DNA of 64,000 bases, from NCBI GenBank assembly GCA_902495455.1, contig CABUXJ010000005.1, positions 49,490 through 113,489 of the forward strand, given 5' to 3'. Positions 28,074 through 36,628 of the stretch are shown in pieces. The DNA is from an uncultured Prevotella sp. (GTDB taxonomy: Bacteria > Bacteroidota > Bacteroidia > Bacteroidales > Bacteroidaceae). Under the pieces are notes generated by a model. That model saw only the letters and a list, made by a program, of their open reading frames with translations. It searched no databases and was not told where the DNA came from. The number at the start of each line of letters is the position of its first letter. The stretch's first letter is position 1. The position numbers were made by a program, and so were the translations under genes.

Positions 28074-28081
28074 CAAAATTA
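28074..28081 (-). promoter_or_regulatory. -7 box TAATTTTG for the phoH-purC run
   Basis: Minus-strand TAATTTTG at 28081-28074; predicted transcription start near 28068, about 22 nt before the chosen TTG start. No good -33 box is present. Confidence 0.5.
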
Positions 28082-28244
28082 AGGAAATTATGCGGAATAG
28101 ACGAATAAAACATGAAAAAAGGTTTCAAATGCCGTTAGGAGGGCATGTCAAATTCCGGCCCAAGCACCCTGTCGTGGTTTGTACATAGTACATATATATG
28201 ATTGTATGGAGGATATGAAGAACGCGTGTTGTCAAAATAATTCT

Positions 28245-28784
28245 GAATTTAACGCCAAAATCCGAAGGCACTTTGCAAAATTTTTCCGTCGGCTCCCAAA
28301 TTTTCAAATCTCACGAAGGTCAAAATCGGGACCATTTTTTCGGTGTTAAAAAGTGCTATTTTGCAAAGTGTTCATTCTCAGTTGTTTATGAACGGCAGTC
28401 CCTTCTAACTCCCCCAAAAGGGGAGAACTGGGCTTCCCGTAGGGCCCTACCGGCTCTGCAACGAGGCCCTTACGGCATTGCAACGGGGCCGCCGTTGCAG
28501 TCCAACGAGCACGCCGTTGCAACCCCGCGGGGGCCCCGTTGCTTGCCAACAACCGCTTTTTTTGTCCTTTTTCGGCAATCAAAAACTCGCGAACTTTTTC
28601 AAAAATGGGAGGCTGTAAGGCCCTTAAGGCCTCCGATGCTCTCCTCTTTTTGGGGACGAGGACGCTTTCGGGAGTGTCTGAGGATGCCTGAAAGGGCCTT
28701 ATTGGTCATAAAAACACAAATCTTCATGCATTTTCGTGAACGATGTTTTGTAAATATAATTAGTCCGTCCGACATTTGGGGTGA
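28245..28784 (+). repeat. Intergenic element, type II, copy C
   Basis: Homologous along its length to copy E at 63301-63841. Shared parts, in order, are GAATTTAA near the left end, AAAATCC then AGGCACTTT, AAAATTTTTCC, a GAAGGTCAAA segment, the 22-bp-period array, an ATCAAAAACTC segment, two further modules (28613-28629 and 28688-28704), and the right end CCGACATTTGGGGTGA. It also contains a CTCCCC/GGGGAG hairpin (28409-28425) that copy E lacks. It separates phoH and tetR, which diverge. Confidence 0.8.
28437..28541 (+). repeat. Array of five 17-bp palindromes at 22-bp period, copy C
   Basis: Modules start at 28437, 28459, 28481, 28503 and 28525: CCGTAGGGCCCTACCGG, CAACGAGGCCCTTACGG, CAACGGGGCCGCCGTTG, CAACGAGCACGCCGTTG and CCGCGGGGGCCCCGTTG. 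Number and spacing are identical to the other four copies. Confidence 0.9.
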
Positions 28785-28891
28785 AGAATAAGGAATATTG
28801 ATAAAGACTCAATATCGTATCTATCGCAGTAGGGGCATAGCTTTGCCATTGACGACAATATTGATATCAGAATAAAAAAGATTGAAAAAAG

Positions 28892-28923
28892 TTTGTTGGT
28901 ATATTGGGAATACTTTATCTTTG
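28892..28923 (+). promoter_or_regulatory. Promoter of the tetR exporter operon
   Basis: TTTG (28892-28895), a 20-bp spacer, then TATCTTTG (28916-28923), a near-perfect Bacteroidota promoter. Start of transcription near 28930, about 33 nt before the tetR ATG at 28963. Confidence 0.75.
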
Positions 28924-28962
28924 CAACTAACAAACGTGTTAATCAAAACGGTTAAATATAAA

Positions 28963-29607
28963 ATGGATACAATACAGCATCAGAATCAGCAGCATGACAC
29001 AGAGACTCTCATCTTGCAGGCTGCAGAAAAAGAATTTCTTGATAAAGGTTATGCCGGAGCCAAAACGACCGACATTGCTCATGCTGCCGGCGTGACCCAT
29101 GCCATGTTGCATTATTATTTCCGCACTAAGGACAAGTTGTTTGAACGAATTGTGGCGGACAAAATGGACAAACTTTGCGAGACAATGATAGGCACAATAA
29201 GCAAGTGGGATCCGGCACAATCACTTGAGGAGCGCATTACGCAGATGGTGGAGTGTCATTTTGACTTCATTGCGGCCAATCGTGATGTCCCAAGATTCCT
29301 CATCAACGAGATACATGTCCATCCGGAGCGACTTGAACTGATAAAAAGCACTCTATGTGCGAAGGCATCGGCCTTGGTCATTGAGCTTCAAACCGCAATA
29401 GACACGCTTGCGAACGACGGGAAATGCCGACAGACAGATGCGCGTATGCTTGTGTTTGACATGGTGTCACTCAATGCCTTCCCGTTTTTGAGCTCGCCCA
29501 TCATCACTCCCATGACAGAAATTATGTTTGGCAGTTACGAGGACTTTTTGGCTAAAAGGAGACAGGAGAACGTGCGTACAATATTGGATAAACTACAACT
29601 CAGATGA
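28963..29607 (+). CDS. TetR-family repressor
   Basis: A regulator of 214 residues, started at ATG 28963 (MDTIQHQNQQHDTETLILQAA) because the longer frame from 28882 covers the promoter. The helix-turn-helix is in the first 60 residues (TTDIAHAAGVTHAMLHYYFRTKDKLFERIV), and the ligand-binding domain follows. As first gene of an exporter operon it probably represses its own promoter until an exported compound binds; this is inferred from position. The stop overlaps the start of the TolC gene by 4 bp. Confidence 0.92.
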   Translation: MDTIQHQNQQHDTETLILQAAEKEFLDKGYAGAKTTDIAHAAGVTHAMLHYYFRTKDKLFERIVADKMDKLCETMIGTISKWDPAQSLEERITQMVECHFDFIAANRDVPRFLINEIHVHPERLELIKSTLCAKASALVIELQTAIDTLANDGKCRQTDARMLVFDMVSLNAFPFLSSPIITPMTEIMFGSYEDFLAKRRQENVRTILDKLQLR

Positions 29608-30896
29608 TTATGTTTAGGCGAATTACATTGATTGTGGCATTAGTGTTCCGATGCAGCATCGCAACATGGGCTCAAGTGACGTTGGATGAATGTGTCAGTC
29701 TTGCGCAGGCCAACTATCCGCTGATAAGCAAATATGGCATACTCCTCTCCATGCAGGAAGTCAGTCTGTCGGACATCGGCAAGAGCTGGTTGCCTCAGGT
29801 TTATGCCTACGGCCAGGGAACAACCCAGAATGTTGTGCCCTCATTGCCGGAAGGATTGTCTCAGATGTTGAAACATGCCGGTGGCGATCTGCCCGGCATG
29901 AGCAGACAGCAATATAAACTGGGTGCCGAACTCAATCAGGTGGTGTGGGACGGCGGTGAAAGCAGGTCCCGTCGCCGGATTGAGCGTGCTGAGACCACTG
30001 AGCGGCAGGCCGAACTGGATGTACAGATGTATGCAGTGAGGGAACGTGTGGAAAATCTTTTCTTTAATATATTGCTCGTTGACGAACAGATCAAGCAGAC
30101 ACGTATCGCGAAGGAACTCTTGGAGAGCAATCTCATGAAACTGCGCTCCATGAAGACCAACGGTGTGGCAATGCAGAGTGATGTCGACATGGTGGAGGCA
30201 CGTCTTCTGACTCTTGTTCGTCAACTCACGCAACTTCAAAGTCTTTCGGACAGCTATCGCCGGATGATGGAGATATACATCGGATGCAAACTTGACGGTC
30301 GGACTCTCGTGAAACCTGATGCAACAATGCCGGACAATCTTTCTCCGGATCGTCCGGAACAACGACTGTTCAAAGCCCGTATGTTGACCAATGAAGTCCG
30401 CGAGAGTAGCATCCGTGCTACTTTGATGCCTCGTGTGGGACTTTTTGCCCAAGCTTACTACGGCTATCCGGGATTTGATTATTTCAAGAGCATGACCTCA
30501 AGGGATCCGTCGGCGAATGTTATGGCCGGTCTGAAAATGTCGTGGACTATCGGCGGGCTTTACAACAAGCGAAACAAAGAGAGCAGACTCAGGTTGTCGA
30601 CCGAAGGCATATCATCGGACTGCGACGTGTTCCTTTTCAATACAAATCTGCAGATACAGTCGCAGACCGACAATATCCGCGCGATAGAGCAGATGATGAA
30701 GGATGACAGGCGGATTGTCGAATTAAATGAGAACGTAAGGCGGGCTGCGGAATCCCAGTTGAACAATGGGGTCATTGATGCCACAGCGCTGCTCACAAAA
30801 CTGACAGACGAAAATCAGGCTCGCCTGACTATGGCATTTCATGAGATACAACTGATACAAAGTATATACCAACTTAAACATATTCTGAACCGATGA
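29604..30896 (+). CDS. TolC-family outer membrane channel (second operon)
   Basis: A protein of 430 residues with a signal peptide (MFRRITLIVALVFRCSIATWAQ) and the paired long helices of outer-membrane efflux proteins (VTLDECVSLAQANYPLI; NNGVIDATALLTKLTDENQARL). It belongs with the HlyD-type lipoprotein, ATPases and permeases downstream as the outer-membrane part of the exporter. The start overlaps tetR by 4 bp, and the stop overlaps the HlyD start by 4 bp; the possible ATG at 29610 would also work. It is not closely similar to the TolC of the first operon by eye. Confidence 0.9.
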   Translation: MIMFRRITLIVALVFRCSIATWAQVTLDECVSLAQANYPLISKYGILLSMQEVSLSDIGKSWLPQVYAYGQGTTQNVVPSLPEGLSQMLKHAGGDLPGMSRQQYKLGAELNQVVWDGGESRSRRRIERAETTERQAELDVQMYAVRERVENLFFNILLVDEQIKQTRIAKELLESNLMKLRSMKTNGVAMQSDVDMVEARLLTLVRQLTQLQSLSDSYRRMMEIYIGCKLDGRTLVKPDATMPDNLSPDRPEQRLFKARMLTNEVRESSIRATLMPRVGLFAQAYYGYPGFDYFKSMTSRDPSANVMAGLKMSWTIGGLYNKRNKESRLRLSTEGISSDCDVFLFNTNLQIQSQTDNIRAIEQMMKDDRRIVELNENVRRAAESQLNNGVIDATALLTKLTDENQARLTMAFHEIQLIQSIYQLKHILNR

Positions 30897-31780
30897 ACAA
30901 GACATTTATTATCGTTATGACCGTCGCTGGTCTCATTTCATGCAAGAATGACCGTCAATATGATGCGACTGGAATATTCGAATCCACCACGGTGACAGTG
31001 GCTGCGGAGACCGGTGGCCGTATCATTTCGCTTGATATATCCGAAGGTGATACTGTCAGCCGCGGACAGCAGGTCGGCGCAGTAGATACGGCGTTGCTCG
31101 TGCTTCGGTATAAGCAGATGGAGAGTCGGCAGTCGGCCACGGAGAAACAGTCGCCCGACATAGCTGCACAGGCATCATCTCTGCGCACACAGATTGCGCA
31201 TCAGAAAAATGAGTGTGACCGCATTTCGCGACTGCTTGCCGACGGCGCGGCTACACAAAAGCAGGGTGATGATGCCACGGCCGTGTTGCGCATGCTTGAG
31301 GGACAGCTTGATGCGTTGTTGTCTTCTCTTGGCAAGAGCCGCACGTCTACGACAGATAATGCGCTTGCGTTGCAATACGAGAAGGAGCAGGTCGCAGAAC
31401 AGATACGCAACAGTCGAATAAAATCACCAATAGCAGGCACGGTACTGTTGAAATATGCTGAGGCCGGCGAATATGCGACACCGGGGAAACCATTATTCAA
31501 GGTAGCCAATCTCAACGATATCTATCTCAGAAGTTACTTCACGGCATCCCAATTGGCCAACATAAAGATCGGACAGACAGTCACAGTTGTCGCCGATTTC
31601 GGAAATGACGAGCGATATGATTATCCCGGTCGCATTGTGTGGATAGCGGAGGAGAGCGAGTTTACGCCGAAATCAATACAGACGAACGACTCGAGAGCCA
31701 ATCTTGTCTATGCCGTAAAGGTGGCGGTGAAGAATGACGGCAGGCTCAAACTTGGTCAATATGGAGAAGTAAGGTTATGA
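30893..31780 (+). CDS. HlyD-type adaptor, probable lipoprotein
   Basis: A membrane fusion protein of 295 residues. The lipobox-like LISC ending at Cys17 suggests lipid anchoring rather than a membrane helix. A split lipoyl domain (VAAETGGRIISLDISEGDTVSRGQ and SPIAGTVLLKYAEAGEYATPGKP) flanks a coiled hairpin (about 80-165), and a beta-barrel domain follows (GQTVTVVADFGNDERYDYPGRIV). It resembles YbhG-type adaptors that pair with YbhF ATPases and YbhSR permeases. Overlaps both neighbours by 4 bp. Confidence 0.9.
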   Translation: MNKTFIIVMTVAGLISCKNDRQYDATGIFESTTVTVAAETGGRIISLDISEGDTVSRGQQVGAVDTALLVLRYKQMESRQSATEKQSPDIAAQASSLRTQIAHQKNECDRISRLLADGAATQKQGDDATAVLRMLEGQLDALLSSLGKSRTSTTDNALALQYEKEQVAEQIRNSRIKSPIAGTVLLKYAEAGEYATPGKPLFKVANLNDIYLRSYFTASQLANIKIGQTVTVVADFGNDERYDYPGRIVWIAEESEFTPKSIQTNDSRANLVYAVKVAVKNDGRLKLGQYGEVRL

Positions 31781-32691
31781 CAGAAGCCATCAACATTAGC
31801 AATGTATCAAAGTCATACGGTGATGTCTGCGCACTCGACGATGTGACACTTTCGGTTCCTGAGGGTGCTCTCTTTGGACTCATCGGACCGGATGGCGCTG
31901 GGAAGACGACACTCTATCGCATCCTGACCACCCTAACTCCGCTTGACGGTGGCTCGGCAACTGTAGCGGGATTTGATGTCAAGCGTGACATACGGCAGAT
32001 ACGCAGTTCCGTCGGTTATATGCCAGCGCAATTTTCGCTCTATCCGGACCTCACCGTAAACGAAAATCTGCAGTTTTTCGCTTCCCTGTTTGGGGTGAAT
32101 GTCAGCGACAACTACGACCTCATCGCTCCAATATTCGGACAACTTGCGCGTTTTCCCAATCGTAGAGCGGGGGCTTTGTCGGGAGGCATGAAGCAAAAAC
32201 TTGCGTTGGGGTGTGCGTTGATACACAGACCGAAAATACTTCTGCTCGACGAACCGACAACCGGTGTGGATGCCGTGTCACGGAGCGAGTTCTGGGACAT
32301 GCTGTCCACACTGCGTGAGCAAGATATCACCATCCTTGTCTCCACGTCGTACATGGACGAAGCCCAACGTTGTGACCGTATCGCATTGCTGAACAAAGGT
32401 AAGATCATTGATGTCGGCACAGCGGACAATCTGACGGCCGGACTCGCCGGAACACTGTACAACGCTTCGGCTAAAGAAATGTATCCGTTGTTACAGGCTC
32501 TGCGAACCATGAAAGGGGTGGTCGATTGCTATACGTTCGGAGCTACGCTTCATATCGTTTCCGATAGCACATTCGACTCGGCTTCAGCCATCAAAGACTT
32601 GACTTCAAGAGGCCTTTCCGACGTTAAAGTATATCCTGCAGAAGGAAATATAGAGGACTTGTTCATTAAAACCGGACGGATAAACAAATGA
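31777..32691 (+). CDS. ABC transporter ATPase (first)
   Basis: A nucleotide-binding subunit of 304 residues: Walker A GPDGAGKTT (Asp in place of the usual Asn at the third position), signature LSGGMKQK, Walker B ILLLDEPTTGVD and a switch region. Drug- or polyketide-type (CcmA-like) ABC ATPase. It corresponds to the first half of YbhF, which in Escherichia coli is a fused double ATPase; here the halves are separate genes overlapping by 4 bp. It energises the two ABC-2 permeases downstream. Confidence 0.93.
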   Translation: MTEAINISNVSKSYGDVCALDDVTLSVPEGALFGLIGPDGAGKTTLYRILTTLTPLDGGSATVAGFDVKRDIRQIRSSVGYMPAQFSLYPDLTVNENLQFFASLFGVNVSDNYDLIAPIFGQLARFPNRRAGALSGGMKQKLALGCALIHRPKILLLDEPTTGVDAVSRSEFWDMLSTLREQDITILVSTSYMDEAQRCDRIALLNKGKIIDVGTADNLTAGLAGTLYNASAKEMYPLLQALRTMKGVVDCYTFGATLHIVSDSTFDSASAIKDLTSRGLSDVKVYPAEGNIEDLFIKTGRINK

Positions 32692-33449
32692 AGACAATGG
32701 CCAATAACAATGACATAACCATCTCCGTGAATGGTTTGACCAAACGTTTTGGAAGTTTTACTGCCGTTGACAATATCAGTTTTGAGGTGAGGCGGGGAGA
32801 GATATTCGGCTTTCTTGGCGCCAATGGAGCCGGAAAGACGACGGCCATGCGCATGCTCTGCGGTCTCAGTCGCCCTACTTCGGGAGTGGGGACAGTGGCC
32901 GGATGTGACATAAGGAGCCAGGCGGAGGAAATAAAGCGACGTATCGGATATATGAGCCAAAAGTTTTCGCTTTACGAGGAACTTACGGTCGGGGAAAACT
33001 TGCAACTCTTTTCGACCATTTATGGGATGCCTGACGACTTGATAATGCGTCGGATGGCAGAAATGTTCCGCAGTCTTGAGATGGAGAATATGAGAAACAC
33101 GTGCGTGAAAGATATTCCGACAGGATGGCGTCAGAAGTTGGCATTTGCCGCAGCCACACTTCATGAGCCGGACATCGTCTTTCTTGATGAACCGACTGGA
33201 GGTGTCGACCCGGTGACGCGGCGCAGATTTTGGGAACTCATTTATAAGGCTTCAGCCGACGGAATGACGATATTTGTGACGACTCACTATCTTGATGAAG
33301 CCGAGTACTGCAATCGCATATCCATCATGGTTGATGGCCGGATAAAGGCACTCGGCAGCCCGGCTGCGTTAAAGGAGACCTATGGTGTCGGAACAATGGA
33401 CGAAGTCTTTCGTATGGTTGCGAAGGATGCAAAAAGAGGGGAGGGTTAA
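32688..33449 (+). CDS. ABC transporter ATPase (second)
   Basis: A nucleotide-binding subunit of 253 residues: Walker A GANGAGKTT and Walker B IVFLDEPTGGVD are intact, but the signature position reads IPTGWRQK instead of LSGGQ. A relaxed signature also occurs, as I recall, in the second half of YbhF-type ATPases, so it is probably functional in a heterodimer with the preceding ATPase. ATGA overlap with that gene; the permease gene begins 4 bp after its stop. Confidence 0.92.
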   Translation: MKTMANNNDITISVNGLTKRFGSFTAVDNISFEVRRGEIFGFLGANGAGKTTAMRMLCGLSRPTSGVGTVAGCDIRSQAEEIKRRIGYMSQKFSLYEELTVGENLQLFSTIYGMPDDLIMRRMAEMFRSLEMENMRNTCVKDIPTGWRQKLAFAAATLHEPDIVFLDEPTGGVDPVTRRRFWELIYKASADGMTIFVTTHYLDEAEYCNRISIMVDGRIKALGSPAALKETYGVGTMDEVFRMVAKDAKRGEG

Positions 33450-33453
33450 AGCT

Positions 33454-34503
33454 ATGTCGATATTTACGTCAATGATAAGGAAAGAGACGCTCCATCTCGT
33501 GCGCGATTCACGGACGATGACGGTCGTTCTGATTATGCCTCTTGTACTCCTGCTGCTGTTCGGCTTCGCCATATCTACGGAAGTCAATGACATCCGTGTT
33601 GTGGCTGTGGTCCATCAGCATACTGATGATACACGTCGGATATGTTCTCAGTTTGAAGCAAATTCTTATTTTACGTTTTGTGGTTTGGTGTCGTCCGATG
33701 CTGTCGAACCGACGTTACGCCGTGGAGAAGCTGATGCGGCCGTGATTATGGACTGTCGCGACGGCCGGTTGGCCTGTCAGGTGGTGGTCGATGCGTCCAA
33801 CACAAACATTGCACAGACTTCCGCGGCCTATATCAGCAGTGTTATATCTGGAACGACGACGGAGACTCCGGTTATTGTCAACATATTATATAATCCACAA
33901 CTGAAAAGCGCATATAACTTTGTGCCGGGCATTATGGGAATGATTTTCATTCTCATTTGTGCCATGATGACATCAGTCTCAATCGTGAGTGAAAAGGAAA
34001 AAGGGACAATGGATCTGCTGATAGTCTCGCCGGTACGCCCTCATGTCATTATACTTGGCAAGATTGTGCCATACTTCGTGCTGTCATGTATCATCCTTTC
34101 TCTTATGCTTGTGCTTGGATACACGTTGCTTGGCTTGCCTTTCTCGTTCAATGTCGTCAACGTTGTCTGGGTCACTGTCTTGTATGTCGTGCTTGCGCTC
34201 GGTTTAGGATTGCTTGTCTCGACAATTGTCTCGACTCAGGTTGCGGCACTCCTTGTATCGGGTGTGCTGTTTATGATACCAGTGTTGATGTTGTCTGGAA
34301 TGATTTTTCCAATTGACAACATGCCGGTGGTATTGCAGTGGTTGTCATGTGTCATTCCTGCCCGTTGGTATATTTCGGCCATGCGTGCTCTGATGATACA
34401 GCAATTACCTGTTTCCGACATAATGACCGAGGTCTGTATATTGCTTGGAATGACAGTGGCTGTGCTTCTGTCGGCAATCAGAAAGATTAAAATAAAATAT
34501 TGA
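33454..34503 (+). CDS. ABC-2 type permease (first)
   Basis: An inner-membrane protein of 349 residues, started at ATG 33454 (MSIFTSMIRKETLHLVRDSR); the frame is open back into the ATPase gene. One N-terminal membrane helix, a periplasmic domain (about 45-165) and about five C-terminal helices, with EKEKGTMDLLIVSPVRP before the second helix, which is the usual ABC-2/YhhJ motif. Partner of the following permease in a heterodimeric exporter of the YbhSR kind. Substrate unknown. Confidence 0.92.
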   Translation: MSIFTSMIRKETLHLVRDSRTMTVVLIMPLVLLLLFGFAISTEVNDIRVVAVVHQHTDDTRRICSQFEANSYFTFCGLVSSDAVEPTLRRGEADAAVIMDCRDGRLACQVVVDASNTNIAQTSAAYISSVISGTTTETPVIVNILYNPQLKSAYNFVPGIMGMIFILICAMMTSVSIVSEKEKGTMDLLIVSPVRPHVIILGKIVPYFVLSCIILSLMLVLGYTLLGLPFSFNVVNVVWVTVLYVVLALGLGLLVSTIVSTQVAALLVSGVLFMIPVLMLSGMIFPIDNMPVVLQWLSCVIPARWYISAMRALMIQQLPVSDIMTEVCILLGMTVAVLLSAIRKIKIKY

Positions 34504-34509
34504 GCAAAT

Positions 34510-35622
34510 ATGATTAAATATCGGATACTCAAGATATTACTTGTAAAAGAATTCCGTTTGATGATGCGCAATCCAATCATTCCACGCCTCATTGTAATCA
34601 TGCCTATAATGGTGATGCTAATCTTGCCGCTTGTGGCAAATCTGGAGGTAAGGAATGTCCGTATAACAGTAGTCGATAATGATTGCTCTGAACTGTCTCG
34701 TCGGATGATGGCTGATATGAACGCATCGGAGTATATGGTTGTAGAATCCGGTGCAACAGTTTACGAGGAGGCTCTGCAAATGGTGGAGAATGGGCGGACA
34801 GATGTCGTGATTGTCGTCCCGCAGGATTATTCCCATAATCTCGTTGCCGGTAGAAACCCTAAATTAGATTTGAAAGTCAATGGCGTAGATGCAACAAAAG
34901 GTATGCTTGGGGGAAAATATGCGGAACGCTCGGCGATGGAGACTGTTACACAGTGGTTGGCAGAAAAGGGCTTGGAGATGAAATATCCGGAAATCAGCGT
35001 GATGAACTTATATAATCCTACGCTTGATTTCCGTAACTACATGTTGCCTGCACTAATGATAATCCTGCTTATCATTATTTGTGGTTTCCTTCCCACGCTG
35101 AACCTTGTCAGTGAAAAGGAATCCGGAACTATTGAGGCAATGAACGTGACACCGGTGGGTAAGTTTACGTTTGTTTTATCAAAACTCATACCGTATTGGG
35201 TGGTAGGCATAATTGTTATTACAATCGGTATGACAGTAAGTTTTTTAATCTATGGTCTTGCTCCGGCAGGCAATGTCGCCAATGTTTATATTGCGGCGAT
35301 GCTGTTCAGTCTCGTGATGTCCGGTCTTGGTGTGTCGATTGCAAACTGTTCGGCGACAATGTTGCAAAGTATTTTCGTCATGTTTGCTTTCATAATGGTC
35401 TTTCAGCTTATGGGTGGACTGTTCACTCCAATATCGTCGATGCCTCAGTGGGCGCAATGTATGACCTATTTTGTTCCGACGCGCTATTTCATTGAAATAA
35501 TGCGTTCAATATATCTCAAGGGCGCGGACATATCGGATTTGTGGATACAGTATTTAGCTTTGGCCTCATTTTCCTCTTTGTTATGCATTGTAGCCGCTGC
35601 GACATACAAAAAGAGAGCATAA
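34510..35622 (+). CDS. ABC-2 type permease (second)
   Basis: An inner-membrane protein of 370 residues with the same plan as the preceding permease: N-terminal helix, periplasmic domain (about 45-180), then about five helices, with SEKESGTIEAMNVTPVGK before the second helix. Probably arose by duplication of a shared ancestor. It begins 6 bp after the first permease and ends the exporter operon; a strong hairpin 65 bp downstream would end transcription. Confidence 0.92.
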   Translation: MIKYRILKILLVKEFRLMMRNPIIPRLIVIMPIMVMLILPLVANLEVRNVRITVVDNDCSELSRRMMADMNASEYMVVESGATVYEEALQMVENGRTDVVIVVPQDYSHNLVAGRNPKLDLKVNGVDATKGMLGGKYAERSAMETVTQWLAEKGLEMKYPEISVMNLYNPTLDFRNYMLPALMIILLIIICGFLPTLNLVSEKESGTIEAMNVTPVGKFTFVLSKLIPYWVVGIIVITIGMTVSFLIYGLAPAGNVANVYIAAMLFSLVMSGLGVSIANCSATMLQSIFVMFAFIMVFQLMGGLFTPISSMPQWAQCMTYFVPTRYFIEIMRSIYLKGADISDLWIQYLALASFSSLLCIVAAATYKKRA

Positions 35623-35686
35623 GACATAGCTGTCGATCAGATAATACGGAACGCTTATTGGGAAGATGTGGGCTTGTACGAGAAAA

Positions 35687-35721
35687 GGCCACACACTTTC
35701 TGTTAATACAAGTGTGTGGCC
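35687..35721. terminator. Bidirectional terminator between permease and nucleoside phosphorylase
   Basis: GGCCACACACTT (35687-35698) and AAGTGTGTGGCC (35710-35721) form a perfect 12-bp stem with an 11-nt loop between convergent genes. On the minus strand the stem is followed by TTTT, suiting the phosphorylase gene; on the plus strand the T-run is weak. Confidence 0.75.
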
Positions 35722-35746
35722 GTAGTAAATATTTATGTCTTGTTGA

Positions 35747-36619
35747 TTAGATTCTTTCTAATACTCTATTTATAAGTCCATCGATAGTATTTTTGTATCC
35801 GGTGTTTGCCTGTTTCTCCAGTCTGTTGGCAATCACCATACAGCAGGTTGTCGCTTTGTGTCCCATAAGTCGGGACAATCCTGCTACAGCCGAACTTTCC
35901 ATCTCAAAGTTTGTTATTCGGTAGCCATTGTATTCAAAATTCTCAATCTTTTCGTTTTGGTTCGGGTCGGCGAGAGGTATGCGCAATTCACGTCCTTGTG
36001 GGCCGAAGAAACCACCGCAGGCTATCGTAACTCCGCGTACCATATCATCGGCTGCAATACGATCGGTCAGTTCCTTGTCCGCATCAATCACATACGGTCC
36101 ACCGTGTAGCGGACTCCAATTCATGTGTTGTTTGAAGTGTTCCTCAAAATCGAGGTCGCACACATCATTACGCCCTGCGTAAAAATTGAGAAGTCCATCA
36201 AATCCGATGCTCTTTTCGCTAATGATGTATGTTCCGGTTGGAGTGTATGGCTGAAGTCCGCCGCAAGTACCGATGCGGACGAACGTCAATTGGCGTAGAT
36301 TGTCTTTTTCGGTACGGGTCTTGAAGTTGATATTTGCCAAGGCATCCATCTCATTGATTACGATGTCAATATTGTCACATCCGATTCCGGTGCTTTGAAC
36401 GGTAATCCGCTTGCCTCGGAATGTACCTGTGGTGGTGCGGAACTCGCGGTTTGTCACCTCACATTCGCGGGTGTCGAAGTGAGATGCTACGGTTTCGACA
36501 CGTCCCGGGTCGCCCACGAGGATTATCTTGTCGGCCATCTGCTCCGGTTTCAGGTGCAGATGGAATATGCTTCCGTCCTGATTGATGATCAGTTCTGATT
36601 CTGCAAAGTACTTTTTCAT
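35747..36619 (-). CDS. udp: Nucleoside phosphorylase (uridine phosphorylase-like)
   Basis: A cytoplasmic enzyme of 290 residues in the PNP/UDP family: ILVGDPGRVE near the start (phosphate binding), VRIGTCGGLQ, and NFEMESSAVAGLSRLMG (nucleoside binding with the conserved Glu-Met-Glu). It splits nucleosides to base and ribose 1-phosphate. Uridine is the more likely substrate from overall similarity, but purine nucleosides are not excluded. It starts 9 bp after the PD40-type gene and is probably cotranscribed with it. Confidence 0.88.
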   Translation of the reverse strand: MKKYFAESELIINQDGSIFHLHLKPEQMADKIILVGDPGRVETVASHFDTRECEVTNREFRTTTGTFRGKRITVQSTGIGCDNIDIVINEMDALANINFKTRTEKDNLRQLTFVRIGTCGGLQPYTPTGTYIISEKSIGFDGLLNFYAGRNDVCDLDFEEHFKQHMNWSPLHGGPYVIDADKELTDRIAADDMVRGVTIACGGFFGPQGRELRIPLADPNQNEKIENFEYNGYRITNFEMESSAVAGLSRLMGHKATTCCMVIANRLEKQANTGYKNTIDGLINRVLERI

Positions 36620-36628
36620 ATCGTTATA

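Noticed and set aside
28273..28791. Hypothetical protein of 172 residues
   Set aside because: The frame runs through element C; its peptide words arise from the repeated DNA, and the frame is not kept in copy E.
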